Shown here: positions 15,701-19,688 of the stretch, piece after piece
Numbering within the stretch: the first letter of the stretch is position 1
Layout of the letters: the number at the start of each line of letters is the position of its first letter
Source: Planctomycetota bacterium
GTDB lineage: Bacteria; Planctomycetota; JAMOSO01
Reading direction: 5' to 3'
Length of the DNA stretch: 19,688 bases
Assembly: GCA_027063065.1 (NCBI GenBank)
Contig: JAMOSO010000004.1
Span: 1 to 19,688, forward strand
Program-made: the position numbers and the translations under genes
The notes under the pieces: generated by a model
What the model was told of the DNA's origin: nothing
Seen by the model: only the letters and a program-made list of their open reading frames with translations
Database searches by the model: none

Positions 15701-17082
15701 CATAAAACTTGGTGTGTTGCGCTAACAGTACCGTATTCGCCACGCGAGATTGTTAATGTTTTTGTATCTTTGTTGATAGCTGTGATACGGCATACTTCGT
15801 TGTCTAAGCGTATATAATCGCCTACTTCCAAATCGGCATCGTCAGCTAAATTGTTTAATTGTGTAACCGATACAGTATTGGACGAAGAATCAATTGTTTC
15901 TCTAATTACGCTATGGGTTGCTTCGACAGCAATTCGATTTAAATCACCAGTAACCAAATTGTTGACCTGTGGGTGTTTAGCTGCATCGGCATAGTTGCGA
16001 GTGGCTGGTACAGGTAATAGCTCGCCATGTAAGTTTATAAAAAGGGCATTTTTATATTTTTGAGGATGTAAATGCATATCATCTAGTAATAAGGTGTATG
16101 GCATTTCTTCGTCTGGATTATTTGCTAAGCGCTTATTGTATAGCTCTAGCATTAAAGGATATGTATTTGCTTGATTATAAGTGTCGGCAACTGTGTATGG
16201 TGCTGGATTGGTTGTTGCATCGTAACCGTTATAAATTTTATCATTTTCATCTTTATGATATGCCTTAACTAATCTTGGTACATAATATTCACTGGTAGAA
16301 CTACCAGAAGGCATAACAGATGGGTAAAAGTAAGGGCTATTGTATGGTGTTTGTGCAGAATCTTTAACAATATTAAAAATAGGGGTATAAAACGGGTTGC
16401 GCCCGTAACCCATTTTTGTAATCCAGTGAACTCTAAAATCTAATCCAGAATTACGACTTTCCAAGTCTTTGATGGCATTTTCTACCTGTGGAATTAAATT
16501 GTTCATAAATACCCACCAGCCAGGTACACTTTCTAATGCTATTGCATATAAATCGTATACTTGTGTCGGTGGAAACCCAGGGTCGGCAGCTGTTTGTATG
16601 ATTGTCCATACTTCAGCTAACATAATGGCATCAGCTTTATTTTTAGATGTTAAAAATATTTGTACTCCAACTTTGCGTACATCCTTAGAGTTACTGTCTT
16701 CTGTGCTTTTTATTACATGAATACGACGTGAATATTTCCAATCAGTAGACTTGGCTGGATTGTTGCCGATTAACACATTATCGCTTATAGGGTTGGTAGG
16801 ATCTGTTATGTCTAATTGCGCACTTAAAATAGGGTTGGTAGAACTGCCGTCGCTTAAGTCGTCTAAGTATACTAAATCACCATCGCTATTTTTGGTTTCT
16901 TGAAAAGTTTTAAGTTCGTTTAAAATTTGCATAGCTTTTTCATAGCCAAACTTCTTTTCTTTGCCAATTTTTGCAAAAGATTGTTGGTTGGTTGTAAACA
17001 ACATAGCAGTCAATAGCGCTACCCCTAAGACGGCGCTGACAATCATTGCTTCAATTAATGTAAAATATTTTTTATTAATCAT
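12736..17082 (-). CDS. giant modular prepilin-like surface protein (1448 residues)
   Basis: I place the start at the ATG of 17080-17082, not at a TTG 24 nt upstream. The ATG overlaps the upstream TAA as TAATG, has GGAG 8 nt before it, and gives a short leader MINKKY followed by FTLIEAMIVSAVLGVALLTA with Glu at +5. The -1 residue is Tyr instead of Gly. After the transmembrane helix come several regions. One, around 173-235, has a strand-helix-strand pattern (DLYAIAL, PQVENAIKDLESR, FRVHWIT) that recalls a degenerate von Willebrand A fold without its metal motif. About 395-535 holds two short beta modules. A long central part is unrecognised. From about 1285 to the end the pattern is Ig/FnIII-like (WNLQWKRW, GTYYLRVEYHRKDP). 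Ordinary pilins have 120-250 residues. It is probably an adhesive or tip component of a type IV pilus or type II secretion-like fibre. Confidence 0.8.
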   Translation of the reverse strand: MINKKYFTLIEAMIVSAVLGVALLTAMLFTTNQQSFAKIGKEKKFGYEKAMQILNELKTFQETKNSDGDLVYLDDLSDGSSTNPILSAQLDITDPTNPISDNVLIGNNPAKSTDWKYSRRIHVIKSTEDSNSKDVRKVGVQIFLTSKNKADAIMLAEVWTIIQTAADPGFPPTQVYDLYAIALESVPGWWVFMNNLIPQVENAIKDLESRNSGLDFRVHWITKMGYGRNPFYTPIFNIVKDSAQTPYNSPYFYPSVMPSGSSTSEYYVPRLVKAYHKDENDKIYNGYDATTNPAPYTVADTYNQANTYPLMLELYNKRLANNPDEEMPYTLLLDDMHLHPQKYKNALFINLHGELLPVPATRNYADAAKHPQVNNLVTGDLNRIAVEATHSVIRETIDSSSNTVSVTQLNNLADDADLEVGDYIRLDNEVCRITAINKDTKTLTISRGEYGTVSATHQVLCPVTHQAILLANIHTGDTIIPVTSSKGLVNGEKLSIISSNMVTLGTIIDVSPNQIRLSSGISSGWSANSLLICSSAIPTLRKNINTSQTNLYYHTGGVASPLILNDLLNIGGEILKKKSSSTTRALYDSPATEHKVGEVVGLINFSESVRVVTHPENARYNIDQNPKFRVYAWQSDSAPDQTKPDRLSLIPITILIKLKEISLGDTKANDWITLREHIIESLNNIGITRIEGGVAPASSRFDLNVHSLNYPTSPTNDALTADDDQMYARIDPVFIKTSSQGITPVKGYFSIAIRLYNTPLRTPYKNSRGLKNSAKLYGLEYLPTPFKGNFDQNLTSTGIERKNTARWIFTFPSLKTVLSYLPDNIVSDEINNLFAPLKVETRIGDINLKKTDYDGIDVNELVTGTRYGEFVRSENFKDPQNWIYRTENFSQTHTWIHNLYKAGKFISLADDKNMVFSDKYQLMGDPRYQPCADVFKAKHYNCFFTNTDITSSEGIKPYYKGWGPDHIEHDIPRMMQMIREAIMNSNSIFTTINGYSFYYIGIGNEIGYDSANGFKYSIPVNGKPYNKSGKGWAQHITNGGAGNPRMGGYGLNYIRHKTGWICAPSIGELYKDADSSIWQSGSALPYYYRVGKADDSAVPAAKKFYSGRRCRTTGCKSFYNAKNPNGKTFDHDFWTSNATILPTTHNSQDIKDDFETMFNIVMPTTIQSNRPWRINDGGRGGAEWYISSYVSQRTNTNILQVFYEHDAGYATSGGKPVRGIASGLMQCYDPNDKSRLGYFAIHGIAQTATIGSVFIGRYAIMSLLYSHLRASSTDNPLCPTKPIPLIEITTPTDMSALKKPGIISVQWNLQWKRWDGETYTKIGTYDKSTTPGADGFFKVGYSDDNRKTWKYLNTDTVYTEGKAKDIGLEIPADITAPARLPSQGYFLSSEPDAPAPKTRWNYTMTWNLNGFPKGTYYLRVEYHRKDPVTGIYNDTHYSHHIMTINIED

Positions 17083-18524
17083 TATGGGTACTCCGGAGGA
17101 AGCCAACGTCTGGCAATTTTGTTTTTATTGTGATCTCCATCTTTATCAAATCCGTATAGCCAAGTTACAGGTTTGGTTTCAGTGCTGTTTTGTGAAATAG
17201 GTGCGGTTACCACGTATGGACTACGGTTCATTCTGTACACACCTAACCTAGTGGCAACGTCTTTTAAAATCATTGGGTCGTAATAAAATTCAGAAAAATC
17301 AGAGCCTAATCCACTAATATTAATTACTGGAGACATAAAAAACATAGACATCTCTATGCCAGCTACTATAGAACCGTAAAAAGTAGTGATAGCTGTATTG
17401 GTAAAACTGCCAGTAGAGCAGATTAAGCCAGAATAGCTATGTCCTGTGCCTGTAATTTTAATATTGCCATCGACAAACAAAACGCCAGAACCTTGTAATG
17501 GTTTAGCAGTAGTAAAATTTGCATTGCCTTGTAAATAGACTAATTTCATTTGGGGTAGTGGATTAGGAAGGTCTGCAAATGAATTGACGCTTATGTCGGC
17601 TAAAGAGCTAAGAGTGTTTTTGTCTACTCCAAAAATATCTTCTGTTGTTGCGCCAAAATTTTGCCCGCCATGTGTGGTTGAGTTTTCGTTAAATCCTTGA
17701 ATTTCAACATTGCCGCTAGTAAATGCATGTCCCATATTTTTTTGATATTGCACGGCTGAACCTTCGTTGCCAGGTCCAATTAGGCGTACTTTGTTTTTTA
17801 AATAAATCCAACTTCCTCGTCTTGCACTGACTAATAGTGCGGCAGCTGGAGGTTTAATGGTTAATTTGCGAAATTCTGTCTCCATTACAACTGAGGAGAG
17901 TACTTCTACATCGCCTTTATCTGCTAGAACTTCTGGAGCGACGCCATTTTGATGTTCTAATAGATCGCCAAGTACGCCGTGAAAATTAGTGTCGGGTGCT
18001 TTTTTCTTGCATAAAATACCTATAGCACGAACTTTCCATAAATCGCCAGAATGAGTTACATTTACTAAATCATCGTCCCATACTTCAAAACGTCCATATA
18101 AATCTTTTTCTAGATGAATTTCTCTTACTATGCCAATATACGGGTTTAAACTCGCTGGTGTGCGCCATTGATGATTAGAAGAGCATCTTCTAGGGTTTCG
18201 TTTAAAATAAGGCTCGTCTATTATGTTAAGTCGGCTTTCTTTGTGGGTAGGTTCGTTACAATAATCTAAAAACTCAAAAACTCTATAGTTGCCATCTTCT
18301 CGATTAGCATTTGGATTGCGTCTAAGCCAAGATAAGGTTTCTATTAATCCAGCTCTAGCCATATTCATGGCCATGCCATGATAAGCCCATTGTTGAGAAC
18401 GGTTTTTGGTATTGCTATGCAATGTTACAGATATAAACATTAACATAGCCAAGATGATTAACATTCCTAAGGCAACTGTGTAAAGTAAGTAGCCTTTTTC
18501 TTGCGAGCTCGAGACTTTATCCAT
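17082..18524 (-). CDS. PilX/GspK-like pilus-associated protein (first gene of the pilin-like operon)
   Basis: This 480-residue protein begins with QEKGYLLYTVALGMLIILAM (8-27), a prepilin-like junction with Gly11 at -1 and Tyr at +1. Position +5 is Thr, not Glu, as in GspK, the tip pseudopilin that lacks Glu5. The helix continues as AMNMARAGLIETLSWLRRN (52-70), the pattern seen in PilX/GspK proteins. Near the C-terminus, about 329-390, repeating strands (VYLQGNANF, GVLFVDGNIKITG, YSGLICSTGSF, FYGSIVAG) suggest a small beta helix, common in this family. The protein would cap or initiate a pilus-like fibre at the inner membrane. AAAGGA lies 7 nt before the ATG, inside the 3' strand of the riboswitch closing helix. 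Its TAA overlaps the next ATG by one base. Confidence 0.78.
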   Translation of the reverse strand: MDKVSSSQEKGYLLYTVALGMLIILAMLMFISVTLHSNTKNRSQQWAYHGMAMNMARAGLIETLSWLRRNPNANREDGNYRVFEFLDYCNEPTHKESRLNIIDEPYFKRNPRRCSSNHQWRTPASLNPYIGIVREIHLEKDLYGRFEVWDDDLVNVTHSGDLWKVRAIGILCKKKAPDTNFHGVLGDLLEHQNGVAPEVLADKGDVEVLSSVVMETEFRKLTIKPPAAALLVSARRGSWIYLKNKVRLIGPGNEGSAVQYQKNMGHAFTSGNVEIQGFNENSTTHGGQNFGATTEDIFGVDKNTLSSLADISVNSFADLPNPLPQMKLVYLQGNANFTTAKPLQGSGVLFVDGNIKITGTGHSYSGLICSTGSFTNTAITTFYGSIVAGIEMSMFFMSPVINISGLGSDFSEFYYDPMILKDVATRLGVYRMNRSPYVVTAPISQNSTETKPVTWLYGFDKDGDHNKNKIARRWLPPEYP

Positions 18525-18530
18525 CTTATT

Positions 18531-18632
18531 ATCCTTTATTCGGTAGCTAGACTGCCATAACTGTTAAAACCAGTTTTAGGCTCTAAAGCTTTGCGTCCTA
18601 TAATTTCTTATAGTTTGCCATTATCGTAAAAC
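18531..18632 (-). ncRNA. cyclic-di-GMP class I (GEMM-I) riboswitch
   Basis: Read on the minus strand, the leader of the pilin-like operon carries the invariant blocks in order. GGCAAAC is at 18619-18613. A 6-bp stem CTATAA/TTATAG is capped by GAAA, the tetraloop that docks in class I aptamers (18613-18598). GGACGCAAAGC is at 18598-18588 and GCCTAA at 18581-18576. The hairpin AACTG/CAGTT is at 18575-18559, then ATGGCAG...CTACCG. A closing P1 helix can form between TTTTACG (18631-18625) and CGAATAAAG (18542-18534), which contains part of the Shine-Dalgarno AAAGGA (18537-18532). There is no room for an intrinsic terminator before the ATG at 18524, so control is probably on translation. Whether ligand turns expression on or off is not settled by the sequence. 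Confidence 0.92.
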
Positions 18633-18649
18633 TTCTCTTCTCAGTATAG

Positions 18650-18677
18650 ATTTAAATGCTAAAACCTTAATAGTCAA
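18650..18677 (-). promoter_or_regulatory. probable promoter of the riboswitch-led pilin-like operon
   Basis: On the minus strand TTGACT (18672-18677) and TTAAAT (18650-18655) are 16 bp apart. An overlapping alternative is TTAAGG (18665-18670) with TATACT (18643-18648), also 16 bp. Either would start transcription a few bases to a dozen bases before the aptamer. Confidence 0.45.
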
Positions 18678-18730
18678 GTTTTAGGTGTATTTTATTTAAA
18701 ATAATTTTTTAAATATTTTTTAAAAAGTAG

Positions 18731-18758
18731 TTGCAATGGCAAAATTATTTTGTAATAT
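18731..18758 (+). promoter_or_regulatory. tRNA-Asp promoter
   Basis: TTGCAA (18731-18736) and TAATAT (18753-18758) are 16 bp apart, directly upstream of the tRNA. The -35 hexamer and spacer length are the same as for the tRNA-Asn promoter. Confidence 0.6.
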
Positions 18759-18771
18759 ATCATCTCTTCGC

Positions 18772-18848
18772 GGGGTTGTAGCTCAGTTGGTTAGAGCGCC
18801 TGCCTGTCACGCAGGAGGTCGAGAGTTCAAGTCTCTTCAACCTCGCCA
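18772..18848 (+). tRNA. tRNA-Asp (anticodon GTC)
   Basis: This 77-nt tRNA has a 7-bp acceptor stem GGGGTTG with CAACCTC (one G-T pair). The D arm contains GCTCAGTTGGTTAGAGC. The anticodon stem CCTGC/GCAGG holds the loop CTGTCAC, giving anticodon GTC. The T arm has AGTTCAAGTCT, the discriminator is G, and CCA is encoded. Confidence 0.97.
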
Positions 18849-18862
18849 TTATTCGCGAATTT

Positions 18863-18896
18863 AAACCCTTTAAACTTTGGTTTAAAGGGTTTTTTT
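18863..18896 (+). terminator. intrinsic terminator of tRNA-Asp
   Basis: A 12-bp perfect stem (AAACCCTTTAAA with TTTAAAGGGTTT) around a 6-nt loop CTTTGG runs straight into a T-tract that reaches 18896. It begins 15 nt after the tRNA CCA end. Confidence 0.92.
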
Positions 18897-18976
18897 ATGG
18901 GTAAATTTTCATTGATAGCTTAATTTATACAAAATTATTACCGATGTAATAATTGTACATTTACTAAAGGGGTATT

Positions 18977-19108
18977 ATGCCACATAAAAAACAAAAAATT
19001 AACACAGTATCACGTTGGACAGATCCTATGGTAGTTTTAAAAGCTCAAATTATAGTAGATAATATGGAAAAATTACTAGACGAGCGGGATTCTAAAGATA
19101 AATCATAA
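18977..19108 (+). CDS. small hypothetical protein of 43 residues
   Basis: This short open frame starts with ATG 4 nt after a strong Shine-Dalgarno (AAAGGGG at 18966-18972) and ends with TAA. The product begins MPHKKQKINTVSRWTDPMVV, is basic at the N-terminus, and continues with a likely helix (KAQIIVDNMEKLLDERD) and a charged tail. There is no signal peptide or membrane segment. I do not recognise a family. An 8-bp hairpin (18933-18954) lies just upstream. It is separated from the tRNA by a terminator and so must have its own promoter, which I cannot place with confidence. The strong ribosome site supports a real gene more than its length does. Confidence 0.55.
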   Translation: MPHKKQKINTVSRWTDPMVVLKAQIIVDNMEKLLDERDSKDKS

Positions 19109-19501
19109 TAGTCTTGGATTATTAATTTATAATAAGTAGCGCTTAGAAGTGCTGAGTGGTCAAAAAATATACATTAAATTAGCTGGACAATTATTAACCT
19201 TATTTGTTAAGTTGTTGATTAGATTAAAAGCTAGTCTATAAGTTTAGGTTAATAATAGATGCTTAAGCAATCAATTAAATATGTTAAACAAGATTTTATA
19301 TAAACTAATAAATAATGATTGTCATATAGCCATTATTTGTTATTTGGTAGTGTTTTTATGTGTTATAAAATATTTAGAGAAAAACTTTTTAGCTTAATTA
19401 GATGTGTAAGTTGATAGTAAAATTCTAGACATAATAGGTTTATCATGTAATATGTTATGTAGTTTAAATAGTTATTATATAGTTTTTTTAGGGAGTTGGT
19501 T
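19109..19501 (+). other. 393-bp gene-free AT-rich stretch with inverted repeats
   Basis: No credible gene is seen. There is an 11-bp perfect inverted repeat (ATTATTAACCT at 19190-19200, AGGTTAATAAT at 19246-19256) enclosing a smaller GATTAG/CTAGTC hairpin, and an 8-bp hairpin AAATAATG/CATTATTT (19310-19338). These could be leader RNA structure or operators for the receptor gene that follows, or chance pairing in AT-rich DNA. An open minus-strand frame at 19363-19644 is not supported. Confidence 0.35.
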
Positions 19502-19688
19502 ATGAGTTTAAGAAATAAGATTATACTTTTAGTTGTAGGGTCAATAGCTATGAGTAGCGTAGTGATATTGACTGTTGGTTTTGTTGGGCGTGAAAAACTG
19601 ATTAAGAGTATCGATAAAGAATTAGTTAAAGATAGTGAAAACAATTTAAAAACAATTGTGCGTGATATCGTACGTGTTTTAGAAGTGC
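19502..19688 (+). CDS. membrane receptor, N-terminus only (probable chemoreceptor or sensor kinase)
   Basis: Only the first 62 codons are inside the window. AGGGAG lies 6 nt before the ATG. The product opens MSLRNKIILLVVGSIAMSSV with a basic start and one transmembrane helix (about 6-27). An amphipathic, charged helix follows (REKLIKSIDKELVKDSENNL), then TIVRDIVRVLEV. This is the usual beginning of methyl-accepting chemotaxis proteins and sensor kinases that carry a Cache-type periplasmic ligand domain. The output domain is beyond the edge, so the choice between chemoreceptor, kinase and diguanylate cyclase is open. The 390-bp gap before it suggests its own promoter. Confidence 0.65.
   Translation, partial: MSLRNKIILLVVGSIAMSSVVILTVGFVGREKLIKSIDKELVKDSENNLKTIVRDIVRVLEV

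Noticed and set aside
15449-15817. Plus-strand 122-codon frame opposite the giant pilin
   Set aside because: Antisense to coding sequence, no Shine-Dalgarno, and a composition that mirrors the other strand.
18525-18650. Intrinsic terminator as the riboswitch expression platform
   Set aside because: No GC-rich hairpin with a T-run exists between the aptamer and the ATG, so transcription termination is unlikely.
19363-19644. Minus-strand open frame of 93 codons
   Set aside because: It lies antisense to the well-started receptor gene (good ribosome site, membrane helix). Its product is a low-complexity Leu/Ile/Ser/Asn run of the kind AT-rich DNA gives by chance.
1-19688. CRISPR array, insertion sequence or prophage
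   Set aside because: No evenly spaced direct repeats, transposase motifs, terminal inverted repeats or phage structural genes were seen. The phage-like beta modules lie inside one surface protein gene.

Overview
The window is AT-rich bacterial chromosome. Intergenic spacers are short, genes sit on both strands, and leucine is mostly TTA. Three things fit best with the PVC group, most likely Lentisphaerota (Victivallales-like): large prepilin-type proteins with 'YFTLIEA'-style N-termini, a DUF2961/GH172 gene paired with an AraC regulator, and an SGNH hydrolase. That placement is inferred from gene content only; there is no marker gene that proves it.

Layout. (1) 1-304: an open reading segment on the minus strand that lacks a start, possibly a gene remnant. 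(2) 305-3406 (minus): a GT-C type membrane glycosyltransferase followed with zero spacing by an asparagine-synthase-type amidotransferase, a pair typical of surface polysaccharide work. (3) 3613-4515 (plus): serine O-acetyltransferase with its own promoter, closed by a hairpin. (4) 4555-7350: a small sugar-utilisation locus. A GH172 (DUF2961) enzyme diverges from an AraC regulator, and an SGNH esterase follows the regulator. (5) 7394-9280 (minus): glnS, then tRNA-Asn with its own promoter and terminator. (6) 9487-11480 (plus): an N-acetylhexosamine 1-kinase (NahK-like) and a sugar-1-phosphate nucleotidyltransferase, which together would turn free HexNAc into UDP-HexNAc. (7) 11481-18524 (minus): three coupled genes for pilin-like proteins of 480, 1448 and 417 residues. 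(8) 18772-19688 (plus): tRNA-Asp with promoter and terminator, a 43-codon small gene, a gene-free AT-rich stretch, and the start of a membrane receptor.

The most notable element is the leader of the pilin-like operon (about 18531-18632, minus). It matches the class I cyclic-di-GMP (GEMM-I) riboswitch at the invariant blocks. These are GGCAAAC, a 6-bp stem capped by a GAAA tetraloop, GGACGCAAAGC, GCCTAA, and a distal hairpin. The aptamer ends only 17 nt before the start codon and its closing helix can include the Shine-Dalgarno, so control is probably translational. A second messenger that governs surface attachment would thus set production of an operon encoding a giant (1448-residue) modular pilin-like protein flanked by GspK/PilX-like and GspJ-like partners. 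In both of the proteins with the classic E5 motif, the prepilin cleavage site has Tyr instead of the usual Gly at -1.

Four promoters that can be read (cysE, the pilin-like operon, tRNA-Asn, tRNA-Asp) all fit a sigma70 -35/-10 pair with a 16-bp spacer.
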